Shown one piece after another: positions 35,684 to 43,758 of a stretch of 64,000 bases of DNA. Each line of letters opens with the position of its first letter. Positions within the stretch are counted from its first letter, which is position 1. The notes below the pieces were generated by a model, which searched no databases, was not told the DNA's origin, and saw only the letters and a program-made list of their open reading frames with translations. This DNA is from Streptomyces triticagri (GTDB taxonomy: Bacteria; Actinomycetota; Actinomycetes; Streptomycetales; Streptomycetaceae), in contig NZ_QUAK01000027.1 in NCBI RefSeq assembly GCF_003429565.1, positions 23,433-87,432 of the forward strand. Reading direction: 5' to 3'. The translations under genes and the position numbers were made by a program.

Positions 35684-36640
35684 ATGACCGCAGCGACCCC
35701 ACCGACCGGACCGACCGGACCGACCGCGCCCACCGGCCTGTGCGCCGGCCGCGTGGTCGCCGTCACCGGCGCGGGCCGCGGACTCGGCCGCGCGCACGCC
35801 CTGGCCTTCGCGGCCGAGGGCGCCCGACTGGTGGTCAACGACCTGGGAGTCGGCCTCGACGGCAGCGCACAGCCCGACGGGCCCGCGGACCGAGTCGTCG
35901 AGGAGATCAGGGCGGCGGGCGGCGAGGCCGTCGCGCACGGCGGCGACATCACCACCGCCGAGGGCGCCGCCTCGCTCGTCGCCACCGCCTTGGACGCCTT
36001 CGGCCGTCTCGACACCCTGGTCAACAACGCCGGATTCCTGCGCGACCGGATGCTCGTCAACCTCGACGAGGACGACTGGGACGCGGTCGTACGCGTCCAT
36101 CTCAAGGGCCACTTCCTGCCGTTGAAGCACGCGGCGGCGCACTGGCGGGCCGAGGCCAAGGCGGGGCGCACGCATGCGGCGCGCGTGATCAACACCAGTT
36201 CCGGGGCAGGGCTGCTCGGCAGCGTCGGACAGGGCAACTACTCCGCGGCCAAGGCCGGCATCCTCGGCCTCACCCTGGTCGCCGCCGCCGAGATGGGCCG
36301 CTACGGAGTCCAGGTCAACGCCATCGCACCGGCGGCCCGGACCCGTATGACGGAACGGACCTTCGCCGAGACCATGGCCGCGCCCGCCGACGACGGATTC
36401 GACGCCATGGCCCCGGAGAACGTCTCACCCCTGGTGGTCTGGCTCGGCTCCGCCGCGTCCGACGGGGTCACCGGCAGGGTCTTCGAGACCGAGGCGGGCC
36501 GCATCACCGTCATGGAGGGCTGGCAGCCGGGCCCCACCGCCGACAAGGGCACCCGCTGGACCCCTGCGGAGGCGGGGGAGGCGACCCGGGAACTGCTCGC
36601 CTCGGCCCGCCGACCACAGCCCGTGTACGGGGTGCGGTGA
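35684..36640 (+). CDS. SDR-family oxidoreductase of the multifunctional-enzyme (17-beta-HSD4) type
   Basis: 318 residues from ATG 35684 with AAGGGA upstream. Long SDR with TGAGRGLGRAHALAFAAEGARLVVNDLG at the N-terminus, NNAGFLRDRM, NTSSGAGLLGSVGQGNYSAAKAGILGL for the Ser/Tyr/Lys triad, and a C-terminal half typical of the hydroxyacyl-CoA dehydrogenase part of MFE-2-like enzymes. A similar gene (Rv3548c) neighbours echA20 in mycobacteria. A beta-hydroxyacyl-CoA dehydrogenase role in steroid CD-ring catabolism is inferred from that and from the shared operator. Confidence 0.82.
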   Translation: MTAATPPTGPTGPTAPTGLCAGRVVAVTGAGRGLGRAHALAFAAEGARLVVNDLGVGLDGSAQPDGPADRVVEEIRAAGGEAVAHGGDITTAEGAASLVATALDAFGRLDTLVNNAGFLRDRMLVNLDEDDWDAVVRVHLKGHFLPLKHAAAHWRAEAKAGRTHAARVINTSSGAGLLGSVGQGNYSAAKAGILGLTLVAAAEMGRYGVQVNAIAPAARTRMTERTFAETMAAPADDGFDAMAPENVSPLVVWLGSAASDGVTGRVFETEAGRITVMEGWQPGPTADKGTRWTPAEAGEATRELLASARRPQPVYGVR

Positions 36641-36652
36641 CGCACCCTCACG

Positions 36653-37183
36653 CTAGGACGCATCAGGAGTGTGCGTCAGCCTCTGCCGGGAGCCGAACCA
36701 CAGCGCCCGCCCGTCGCCGAACACCGGTAGCAGGAAGGCCAGATGGGCCAGGTACCACCAGGAGAGCGCGCGGTCGAAGGAGGTCAGCCAGAGGACCGCC
36801 CCGACCGCGACGCACACCAGGGGCCCGGCGAGCGCCACCAGGGCGGTCTGCCGGCCCGTCATCGTCCCGGCCGGGACCACCGACGTACGCCACCCGGTCC
36901 GTTCCAGGGCGATGTGTGTGACCGTGGGAATCCGCCGCAGCACGAGCACATGCGCCGACTCGTGCAGGGCGAACGGCACGAGCAGGCCGAGCAGCGCCGG
37001 CTTGGCGAGCAGCATCCACGCCATCGCGGCCGGCACCGCATCTCCGGAGCGGATCATCCAGAGCAGGGCCGCACCCGTCAGTACACCGGTGAACAGCAGC
37101 AGCGGCCAGACCTGCGACGCGACCGCCCCCACGACGGCGCGGATCCGGGGATCAGCTGCCGGACTGGCTGAGGAGTTCTGCAC
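36653..37183 (-). CDS. Membrane protein with HExxH motif, M50-like metalloprotease candidate
   Basis: 176 residues from GTG 37183, overlapping the upstream gene end by 32 bases. Four or five hydrophobic spans; FALHESAHVLVLRRIP at residues 71-86 gives an intramembrane HExxH zinc site (His74, Glu75, His78), and VFGDGRALWFG near residue 158 offers an Asp in the position of the M50 third ligand. This resembles small site-2-protease-like proteins that cut peptides within the membrane. It is the last gene of the LuxR/peptide/ABC cassette, by analogy a processing or immunity factor. Proteolytic activity is not proven; some HExxH membrane proteins are not proteases. Confidence 0.6.
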   Translation of the reverse strand: MQNSSASPAADPRIRAVVGAVASQVWPLLLFTGVLTGAALLWMIRSGDAVPAAMAWMLLAKPALLGLLVPFALHESAHVLVLRRIPTVTHIALERTGWRTSVVPAGTMTGRQTALVALAGPLVCVAVGAVLWLTSFDRALSWWYLAHLAFLLPVFGDGRALWFGSRQRLTHTPDAS

Positions 37184-37472
37184 GGCGTTGCTTCAACCCC
37201 TGGTAGATGGCGGAGATCATGAGCAGGACGAGGGTGAGGACGACGAAGAGCACCACGATCGGGACCGGGTTCTCGACGCCGGTGGTGACCCCCATCGCCC
37301 CGTCCTTCTTCTTCACCGTCTCGAACACCAACGAGCCGAAGAACGCCTTGCGTTCGACGATCTCGTCAGTGCCCGTCGAGAACATGAGGACGAGCAGCGT
37401 CGTCGCCACGCCGACCAGCGTCAGGAGTGCGGCCCCGACGGCGCACTTCACTACCGACCGTGCCTTGAACAT
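37152..37472 (-). CDS. Small two-span membrane protein, unknown function
   Basis: 106 residues from ATG 37472, with GAGGAGAA just upstream; an in-frame start at 37490 is weaker. Two membrane spans (residues about 10-32 and 66-86) flank a charged extracellular or cytosolic loop (GTDEIVERKAFFGSLVFETVKKKDG). No family recognised. It overlaps the C-terminal tail of the ABC permease gene by 107 bases and the next gene by 32, so it belongs to the cassette. Could be an accessory subunit of the transporter or an immunity-type protein. Confidence 0.6.
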   Translation of the reverse strand: MFKARSVVKCAVGAALLTLVGVATTLLVLMFSTGTDEIVERKAFFGSLVFETVKKKDGAMGVTTGVENPVPIVVLFVVLTLVLLMISAIYQGLKQRRAELLSQSGS

Positions 37473-38910
37473 TTCTTCTCCTCGCTTCACTGCTGTGGAT
37501 TCCTTGGATCGCGTACCAGACGAACGCCGCGGCCGCCGCGAGCAGACTGACGACGACCGCCCACGGCGGGAGGTTCAGCAGACCGAGCCCGATCAGCGCC
37601 ACACCCGCGGTCACCAGGACCACCGAGAGCCCCAGGAACACGGAGAACGGATTGTCCTTCTCCGCGGGGAACACGATGCTGATGCAGGTGGTCATCACGG
37701 CCCCGCCCGCACATGCCGCCAACGCCGTTGCCCCTTGGGCCAGTTGCTCGGGACGCAGCCCCACGGCCAGCGCGGCCGCGGGCACGGCGAACACGGCGAG
37801 CAGCACCAACTGTGCCCGGATCAACCGGAGATACACCCGCCACGCCGGCTCCTGCGCCCCGGGCAGCAGACGCAGCTGCTGGGTGGCGGTGAACTGATAG
37901 AGCCCGCCGAAGGACAGCGCGGCAAGACCCCACAGCGGAGTGACCGACGGCTTGGCGAGCAGCAGGTACGCGAAGAGCGCGAGCGACATCGCCCCCGCGG
38001 CCACCGTCTGCGCACTGCGCAGCAGACACCAGTCGTACGGGCCGAGCACGCGGCGCAGCCGGACGCTGCCCGGAAGCTTCAGGAAGCGCGACTGGCGGAT
38101 GTGCTGGTTCGGTGCGAGCGCGAAGGTCAGGACCAGGAGCAGCGCGGCCGCCAGCAGCGCACCTGCCGTCGTCAGCCACGGCCCGTGCGTGTTCCAGGCC
38201 CAGGACACCGAGGTGACCCAGTTGTACGCGGTCTCCTTGCGCAGATACGCGCCGGAGATGTCCTGCACGATCCCGGTCATCCGCGTCGAGTAGTACGCCA
38301 GGAGCGCGAACAGCACGAGCACGTTGAGCAGCCCCGCCATCCGGCTCAGACCCACCAGGATCCAGAGGCGGGTGAGCACTTGGTAGAGGGCGGAGAGGAT
38401 CAGATACGTGAGGGCCGCGGGCAGCACGATCGAGGCGACGATGTAGCCGGCCGCGGACGGGCCGAGCAGGATCAGGGCGCTGACGGCGAGCGAGACCAGA
38501 CCGGCGGCGGCGACGACGGCGGTCATCGCCGCCTCGTACATCAGGAACGCCGCCGAGCGCTCCCGGTTGGTGACCGGCAGCTGGTAACTGAGCTGGAGCA
38601 TCCCCTCGGCGTTGATGAACAACACCTTCACCAGCAGGAACGCGATCTGGATCCACAGCAGCAGGGAGGCCGTCGCGGTGTTGAACAGCAGGTCCCAGAC
38701 GGCCGTTTCGTCGGTCAGCGGACGCAGGAAGAAGTACGAGCCGGTGCACATCGCGGCGAGCAGCAGCGCGGCGCAGACCCCGGAGAACACGCGGACCGAG
38801 GCGGACTTGAACACGCCGGCCCGCAGCACCCGTCGGCGGAAGAATACGAGGAGCATCCGGGCCAGGACGGCGGAATGCTTCAGGCGGATGCCTGCGCGGA
38901 GGCCGGTCAT
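37366..38910 (-). CDS. ABC transporter permease, EcsB-like multispan protein
   Basis: 514 residues; start ATG 38910 overlaps the ATPase stop (ATGA). About ten to twelve hydrophobic spans arranged in two halves, with YQLPVTNRERSAAFLMYEA near residue 110, a cytosolic motif typical of ABC-2/EcsB-type exporters. The region up to GIHSSEARR (about residue 470) is membrane protein-like; the last 45 residues are Arg/Gly/Asp-rich and lie over the next gene, so the true end may be earlier if a frameshift exists. It forms an exporter with the ATPase upstream. Confidence 0.75.
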   Translation of the reverse strand: MTGLRAGIRLKHSAVLARMLLVFFRRRVLRAGVFKSASVRVFSGVCAALLLAAMCTGSYFFLRPLTDETAVWDLLFNTATASLLLWIQIAFLLVKVLFINAEGMLQLSYQLPVTNRERSAAFLMYEAAMTAVVAAAGLVSLAVSALILLGPSAAGYIVASIVLPAALTYLILSALYQVLTRLWILVGLSRMAGLLNVLVLFALLAYYSTRMTGIVQDISGAYLRKETAYNWVTSVSWAWNTHGPWLTTAGALLAAALLLVLTFALAPNQHIRQSRFLKLPGSVRLRRVLGPYDWCLLRSAQTVAAGAMSLALFAYLLLAKPSVTPLWGLAALSFGGLYQFTATQQLRLLPGAQEPAWRVYLRLIRAQLVLLAVFAVPAAALAVGLRPEQLAQGATALAACAGGAVMTTCISIVFPAEKDNPFSVFLGLSVVLVTAGVALIGLGLLNLPPWAVVVSLLAAAAAFVWYAIQGIHSSEARRRNVQGTVGSEVRRRGRTPDAGRRGDDAARPHVLDGH

Positions 38911-39623
38911 CGCTGCGACGTCTCGAGGTAGTCGAAGACCATCTCGGCGACCGATCCGTGCTCCGCGACCAGGTCCCCGGTCGGCTCGTCGTACACCACG
39001 TGCCCGAGGTCCAGGAACACCGTGCGGTCGGCGAGGCGCTCGAGCACGGAGAAGTCATGGGTGCACAGCAGGATCGAACCGCCTTCCTCGCGGACCCGCC
39101 TGAACTCCTTCTCGGCGAGGTGCAGGGCCTCCAGATCGATGCCGTTCAGGGTCTCGTCGATGACGATCAGCGGAGGGCGGACGACGAGTGCGGAGACCAG
39201 CTGTGTTTTTTTCCGCATGCCGTGCGAGTAATCCTCCACCAGGTCGTCGTAACGCCCTTCCATGGAGAATTCTCGGAACAGTGCGAGCGCCTTCCCGTGA
39301 TCGACCGTGACATCGAACAGGCGGGCCATCATGGTGATGTACTCGCGGGCGGTGAGGAATTCGGGAAGGTAGTCGTTGCTGGAGAGGTAGATCGCCTGCT
39401 GTTTGGCCTCGGGGCGGGCGTGTTCGTGTCCGCCGATATGAATCGTCCCGGACTGGAGTTTCACCAGGTCGAAAATGTTCTTGATCAGCGTCGATTTCCC
39501 CGAGCCGTTGGGTCCGACGAGACCGGTGATGGCACCTTCCTCGACGTCGAAAGACACATCGAGCAGGACGTTGACGATTCCGTCGTAGGAATAACTGACG
39601 TCTTTGACGCTGAGGAGAGACAC
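38907..39623 (-). CDS. ABC transporter ATP-binding protein, EcsA-like
   Basis: 238 residues from GTG 39623. Walker A GPNGSGKST at about residue 37, Q-loop near YLSSNDYLPEF, a degenerate signature YSHGMRKK instead of LSGGQ, Walker B LIVIDETLNGID, and the H-loop LLCTHDF. Exporter-type single domain. Codons are visibly less GC-rich than in neighbouring genes (for example around 39198-39260, with a run of seven T), which suggests foreign origin of the cassette. A strong hairpin lies between this gene and the peptide gene upstream. Confidence 0.85.
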   Translation of the reverse strand: MSLLSVKDVSYSYDGIVNVLLDVSFDVEEGAITGLVGPNGSGKSTLIKNIFDLVKLQSGTIHIGGHEHARPEAKQQAIYLSSNDYLPEFLTAREYITMMARLFDVTVDHGKALALFREFSMEGRYDDLVEDYSHGMRKKTQLVSALVVRPPLIVIDETLNGIDLEALHLAEKEFRRVREEGGSILLCTHDFSVLERLADRTVFLDLGHVVYDEPTGDLVAEHGSVAEMVFDYLETSQR

Positions 39624-39675
39624 AGTCGCGTGGTTCCTTTGCCGAGACGGTCGAGTCGGTCCGGTCCTTCGTAGG

Positions 39676-39731
39676 ACTGGTGCCCGGGAAGTCCGGTTCC
39701 ATTGCGGGGGGAGGGCTTCCCGGACACCAGT
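39676..39731 (-). terminator. Strong intercistronic hairpin after the small peptide gene
   Basis: Arms ACTGGTGCCCGGGAAG (39676-39691) and CTTCCCGGACACCAGT (39716-39731) pair over 16 bases with one wobble, with a 24-base loop. It starts 20 bases after the peptide gene stop. No T-run, so partial termination or RNA protection is likely, which would keep the peptide transcript more abundant than that of the transporter. Confidence 0.75.
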
Positions 39732-39750
39732 GGACCTACCGGTCGGTCAG

Positions 39751-40083
39751 CTACTTACATTCGGCGCTGACCTTGAGGCCGAAGTCCTTGAACGACCACG
39801 AGCCGGTGAACTTCTTGTTCTGCTTCACGACGCACCAGACCACCAGGCCGGCGAAGATCGTCGCGCCCAGGCCGAGGACGACGGCGGTGAAGATCAGGAA
39901 CCAGGCGTCGTAACGCACCAGGCCACGGTCGATCTTCGCCCGCATGGAGGCGATGGCACGCGCCGGAGCGGTGGTCGCGGCCACGTAGGCGCCGATGGAT
40001 GCGTTGGTGTACGCGCTGACGGCCTTGGCCTGAACGGACTCGGCCTGAGTCTCGTTCTCGCGCACCAGAGTTGCTGTAGTCAC
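39751..40083 (-). CDS. Small single-span membrane peptide, possible exported precursor
   Basis: 110 residues from GTG 40083, with GGGGAG upstream. No family recognised. An Ala-rich soluble N-terminal half (residues 1-57, including YTNASIGAYVAATTAPARA) is followed by one span at about 61-86 (WFLIFTAVVLGLGATIFAGL and on to VVWCVV) and a short basic tail KQNKKFTGSWSFKDFGLKVSAECK-like, containing the second of two cysteines (84 and 109). It lies between a LuxR regulator and a hairpin that precedes the ABC genes, the usual place for a highly expressed structural peptide. It could be a signal, a toxin or simply a transporter accessory. Confidence 0.65.
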   Translation of the reverse strand: MTTATLVRENETQAESVQAKAVSAYTNASIGAYVAATTAPARAIASMRAKIDRGLVRYDAWFLIFTAVVLGLGATIFAGLVVWCVVKQNKKFTGSWSFKDFGLKVSAECK

Positions 40084-40146
40084 AGTTGCACTCCCCTGTG
40101 GTTCGGTATTGACCCGGTGAAGGTGTCACGGGAATTGCAAGCCGGA

Positions 40147-40437
40147 CTAGTGTCCTCTTGGGCACCTTTCGGCGCAGGATTTGAAGGTCGCAATCACTGC
40201 GGCCTCCGCGCGCGTGGAGATGTCGAGTTTCACGAATACGCTGGTGATGTGCTTCTTCACGGTCCGCTCGGCGACGCACAGGCGCCGCGCAATGACCGTA
40301 TTGGAAAGACACTTTCCCAATGCGTCGAGTACTTCGAGTTCTCGGGTGGTGAGCTGCGAGAGGTCCGCGTCGCGCACCCATTGCGGTGCGGCACAGACGC
40401 GGACCTCTTCATGGGAATGATCGACATGTGTGGTCAA
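40147..40437 (-). CDS. Small stand-alone LuxR-type HTH regulator
   Basis: 96 residues, from TTG 40437 with AGGA upstream. Consists almost entirely of a GerE/LuxR DNA-binding domain: LTTRELEVLDALGKCLSNTVIARRLCVAERTVKKHITSVFVKLDISTRAEA. No receiver or ligand domain, so it resembles small developmental regulators that work alone or are controlled by concentration. First gene of the cassette, 63 bases upstream of the peptide gene. The 187 bases upstream to the DUF397 gene hold no recognised motif. Confidence 0.75.
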   Translation of the reverse strand: MTTHVDHSHEEVRVCAAPQWVRDADLSQLTTRELEVLDALGKCLSNTVIARRLCVAERTVKKHITSVFVKLDISTRAEAAVIATFKSCAERCPRGH

Positions 40438-40624
40438 TGGCGTTCCTGATCCCCCGTGGGCGGCGGTCCACCGCCCGTGCCGGTGCGCCTCTTGTTGACG
40501 GAATGTATAGGTCGATTACGTCCGTCAGGGTCGTCACCCTATGGTCGGCTTCTACGACCGGACAAGCAAATGCAGTTGGGGGTACGGAAATCGGTACCGC
40601 CGGTACGTGGAGGCGGTACCGCCT

Positions 40625-40876
40625 TCACATCTCGCAGGTCGCGGCGTGGGCCAGAAAGTCGACCCAGGCCGCGGGGGCGACGGCGAGACGAGAGCCGTCC
40701 GGGAGCTTGGAGTCGCGGATGTGGATGAGGTGGGGGGTGGGGGCGACCTCTACGCAGTCGCCCTCGCTGCCGCTGCTGTACGTCGACTTGTGCCAGTCCA
40801 GGGCCACTTCGACGCAGTCGTCGCCGGAACCGCTGCTGTAAGTGCTCTTGAACCAGTCCAACTCGGACATGCTCAT
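40625..40876 (-). CDS. DUF397 protein with a duplicated N-terminal half-repeat
   Basis: 83 residues; start ATG 40876 overlaps the XRE gene stop (ATGA). The DUF397 core occurs about one and a half times: LDWFKSTYSSGSGDDCVEVA followed by LDWHKSTYSSGSEGDCVEVA, then the usual HIRDSKLPDGSRLAVAPAAW ending. DUF397 genes sit next to XRE/DUF5753 regulators throughout Streptomyces, as here, and the pair acts as a small regulator/antagonist module in developmental or antibiotic control. Confidence 0.88.
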   Translation of the reverse strand: MSMSELDWFKSTYSSGSGDDCVEVALDWHKSTYSSGSEGDCVEVAPTPHLIHIRDSKLPDGSRLAVAPAAWVDFLAHAATCEM

Positions 40877-41649
40877 AGCGCTCCTCGCAATCGCTTCAGC
40901 AGGCCAAGGGAGTCTGCCGGAGTCAGGGCCTGCGAGCGCATCTTGGCATAGCGCTGGTGCAGCACGCTGATGTCCTTCAGGTCGGAGATCAGACGGCCGT
41001 TCTTCTGCCCTTCCGAGTAGCCGAACCAGCGATTGCCCGGCGTCTCCATGAGCTGGAGAGGCCCGTCCAGACCGGCATGCGACGGCTGGATGGATGGCAT
41101 CAGCTGCAGCTCCAGGTTCCAGTGACGCTCAATCAGGTCCACCAGGTGATCGAGCAACTCCCGCGTCACCGCCTCCCCTCCGGTGCGCCGCTCCAGGACC
41201 GCCTGCTCGACGATGAAGCTGAACGCCGTCGGTGGCTTCCGGCACGTGGACAGGAGCTCTTGCCGCGCGAGCCGAGCCGTGACGCGCTGCTCCAACTCGT
41301 CCGGGTCCGGCAACGGAGGAACGCTCAGGGAAACAGCTCGCGCATACGCCTCCGTCTGCAACAGCCCCGGCACCAACCGGCATTCGTACGTGTAGAGGCT
41401 CACCGCCTCCGCCTCGAGCCGTGCCCACTGGCGGAACCAACTGGCCAGCCCCGGCTGCCGCGACAGGTGCCGCGCCGCACCCCGTAACGCCCCGAACGCG
41501 TCCAGCGCCTCCTCGGCCCGGTCCACGAAGTCCGGCGTCGGAAAGCGCCGGCCCTGCTCGATCGAAGCCACCGTCGGGACGGAGTACCGCACCCTGGGCG
41601 CGAACTCCTCCTGCGTCAGACCGGCCCGCCGCCGGAACGCCTTCACCAC
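40873..41649 (-). CDS. XRE-family regulator with DUF5753 domain
   Basis: 258 residues from GTG 41649, which has GGGGAGG overlapping the preceding bases. HTH: VVKAFRRRAGLTQEEFAPRVRYSVPTVASIEQGRR; then a DUF5753 effector domain with YECRLVPGLLQTEAYARAV and ILEQAVLERR-type motif. The frame stays open upstream to 41853 (including ADPYAGAGAEPEASDSLKSFGE, which resembles the normal N-terminus of the family) but contains no ATG, GTG or TTG; only a CTG at 41772. So the real start may be a rare CTG or the N-terminus may be shortened. Confidence 0.8.
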   Translation of the reverse strand: MVKAFRRRAGLTQEEFAPRVRYSVPTVASIEQGRRFPTPDFVDRAEEALDAFGALRGAARHLSRQPGLASWFRQWARLEAEAVSLYTYECRLVPGLLQTEAYARAVSLSVPPLPDPDELEQRVTARLARQELLSTCRKPPTAFSFIVEQAVLERRTGGEAVTRELLDHLVDLIERHWNLELQLMPSIQPSHAGLDGPLQLMETPGNRWFGYSEGQKNGRLISDLKDISVLHQRYAKMRSQALTPADSLGLLKRLRGAL

Positions 41650-41853
41650 CTCCCCGAACGACTTGAGGCTGTCCGAAGCCTCCGGCTCGGCCCCCGCACC
41701 CGCGTACGGGTCCGCGATCTGGCGCCCGAAGGCGCCGTCACCGTACGTGTGTTCACCCGCTCCTTCGTCCAGCGGTCGGGCTCCAACGGAGCCCCTCCGG
41801 CGATTGAGGAGGCCCGTCCGGCAGGACTTTTCGGGAAGGGGCGGGTCCGGGGC
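41650..41853. other. Gap with open XRE N-terminal extension and a Streptomyces intergenic repeat copy
   Basis: The minus-strand frame of the XRE gene is open throughout. At about 41797-41814, TCCGGCGATTGAGGAGGC is a copy of the family seen four times at 48845-48961. GCCCCTCC and GGAAGGGGCGGG flanks may form the terminator of the ABC operon. Confidence 0.45.
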
Positions 41854-43758
41854 TCACGCAGCCGCAGGCACCCGTACTGGCTCCGGAGCAGCCGCGAGCA
41901 GTGCTCGCGTGTACGGCTCGCGAGGTGAGTCGCAGAGGTCGTCCGCGCGCCCCGTCTCGACGAAGCGGCCGTGACGCATCACCGCGATGCGATGGCTGAC
42001 CTGCCGGACGACGGCCAGATCGTGTGCGATGAAGACGAGGGCGAGCCCCAACTCCCGCTGCAGATCGGTCAGCAGATTGATGATCTGGGCTTGGACGGAG
42101 ACGTCGAGCGCGGCGACGGGTTCGTCGCACACCAGGACAGACGGCTCGGGCGCCAGCGCACGGGCGATCCCGATCCGCTGCCGCTGGCCGCCCGAGAAGG
42201 CCCGCGGCCGGCGATCCGCGGCCGACGGATCGAGCCCCACCTGGGTGAGCAGCTCACCGACCCGTCGCCGCCGCGCCGCACGGTCCTCGAAGCCGCCGCG
42301 CGCCAGCAGTGGCTCGGCGATGATCCGGCCTGCCGTCATCCGCGGGTTGAGCGAGGCGTACGGGTCCTGGAAGACCATCTGCACCTCCTGCCGCAGGGCC
42401 CGCAGCGCCGCCCGGGACGGCCGCGTCACGTCCGAACCGCGCAGTTTCAGGACTCCCGCATCCGCCGGGTGCGCATGCACGAGGATCCGGGCGAGCGTGG
42501 ACTTGCCGGACCCGGACTCGCCCACGATGCCGAGCGTTTCCCCCGCGTCCAGACGCAGGTCCACCCCGTCCACGGCGACCAGCGGATCGCGGCGTCCGCC
42601 CCGGGCCCGGCGCCCGAACTCCTTGCGCAGACCGGTCGCTTCGAGCAGCGGGGCACCACCGTCGACCGTGTCGGTCCGGGCGGCGCCCACCGGTACCTCC
42701 GACGGCACACGCCGGGGGACCTCCGTCACCCCGGAGCCGCCCGGATGGTGGCAGGCCACCCTGCGTACATCCGCCGCCCCGCCGTCCGCGACGAGCGGCG
42801 GCGGCACCGTCCCGCACTCCGCGTCCGCGGACGGGCACCGCGCGGCGAACGCGCAGCCCACCACCGGCAGCGACAGATCGGGCGGCGACCCGGGGATGCC
42901 GTACAGCCGGGTGCCGGACGGCGAGGAGAGGCGGGGCACGGCCGCGAGCAGCCCCGCGGAGTACGGGTGTCGAGGGCTGCCGAGCACGTCCGCGGTGGCG
43001 CCGTCCTCGACGACCGTCCCGCCGTACATCACCAGGACCCGGTCGCAGGAGCGGGCCACGACGCCGAGGTTGTGGGTGATGAGGAGGAGGGCCGTGCCGG
43101 TCTTCTCGTTGAGTTCGGCGAGGAGTTGGAGGATCTGCTCCTGGACCGTGGCGTCCAGGGCGGTGGTCGGCTCGTCGGCGATCAGGACGTCCGGTTCGTT
43201 CGCGAGGGCCATCGCGATCAGGATGCGCTGGCGCTGGCCGCCGGAGAACTGGTGCGGATGGTCGTCGAGGCGCCGCGCCGGATCGGGGATGCCGACCAGT
43301 TCGAGGAGTTCCTGCGCGCGCCGGCGGCGGGCGCGGCGGTCCCGGTGGCCCGCGTCGTGCTCGCGAGCGTGGGCGCGGAGGACCTCGTCCAGCTGCCGGC
43401 CGATGGTCAGGACCGGGTTCAGGGAGGTCATCGGGTCCTGGAAGATCATGCCGATCCGGGCGCCGCGTACGGTCCGCAGTTCGTCTTCGCCGAGGGTGGT
43501 GAGGTCCGTACGGTCCAGGCGTACGGAACCGGAGACGATCCGGCCGTTCCCGGGCAGCATCCGCATCAGGGCGAGCGCGGTGGTCGACTTGCCGGAGCCG
43601 GACTCGCCCACCACGGCGACGGTCTCGCCGCGCCTCAGGGTGAGGTCCACGCCCCGTACGCCATGTACCGGAGAGCCGTCCGGGGCGGTGAAGTCGACGC
43701 CCAGGCCGCGTACTTCGAGCAGTGCGGGTTCGAGGGAGGCTGGGGTGGTGGCGGTCAT
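41854..43758 (-). CDS. Oligopeptide-type ABC transporter, fused dual ATPase (DppD-DppF type)
   Basis: 634 residues holding two complete ATPase domains in one chain. First half: Walker A VGESGSGKSTTALAL near residue 52, signature FSGGQRQRI, Walker B VLIADEPTTALD. Second half: VGESGSGKSTLARIL, FSGGQRQRI, VLVCDEPVAALD. Between them lies the Cys-containing CAFAARCPSADAEC motif of OppD/DppD C-termini. Supplies ATP hydrolysis for the two permeases and binding protein encoded just upstream. Start ATG 43758 overlaps the previous stop (ATGA). Confidence 0.9.
   Translation of the reverse strand: MTATTPASLEPALLEVRGLGVDFTAPDGSPVHGVRGVDLTLRRGETVAVVGESGSGKSTTALALMRMLPGNGRIVSGSVRLDRTDLTTLGEDELRTVRGARIGMIFQDPMTSLNPVLTIGRQLDEVLRAHAREHDAGHRDRRARRRRAQELLELVGIPDPARRLDDHPHQFSGGQRQRILIAMALANEPDVLIADEPTTALDATVQEQILQLLAELNEKTGTALLLITHNLGVVARSCDRVLVMYGGTVVEDGATADVLGSPRHPYSAGLLAAVPRLSSPSGTRLYGIPGSPPDLSLPVVGCAFAARCPSADAECGTVPPPLVADGGAADVRRVACHHPGGSGVTEVPRRVPSEVPVGAARTDTVDGGAPLLEATGLRKEFGRRARGGRRDPLVAVDGVDLRLDAGETLGIVGESGSGKSTLARILVHAHPADAGVLKLRGSDVTRPSRAALRALRQEVQMVFQDPYASLNPRMTAGRIIAEPLLARGGFEDRAARRRRVGELLTQVGLDPSAADRRPRAFSGGQRQRIGIARALAPEPSVLVCDEPVAALDVSVQAQIINLLTDLQRELGLALVFIAHDLAVVRQVSHRIAVMRHGRFVETGRADDLCDSPREPYTRALLAAAPEPVRVPAAA

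Noticed and set aside
39751..40083. Circular or lactococcin-972-type bacteriocin precursor
   Set aside because: Only one membrane span and no leader or motif of those families; kept as an unknown peptide.
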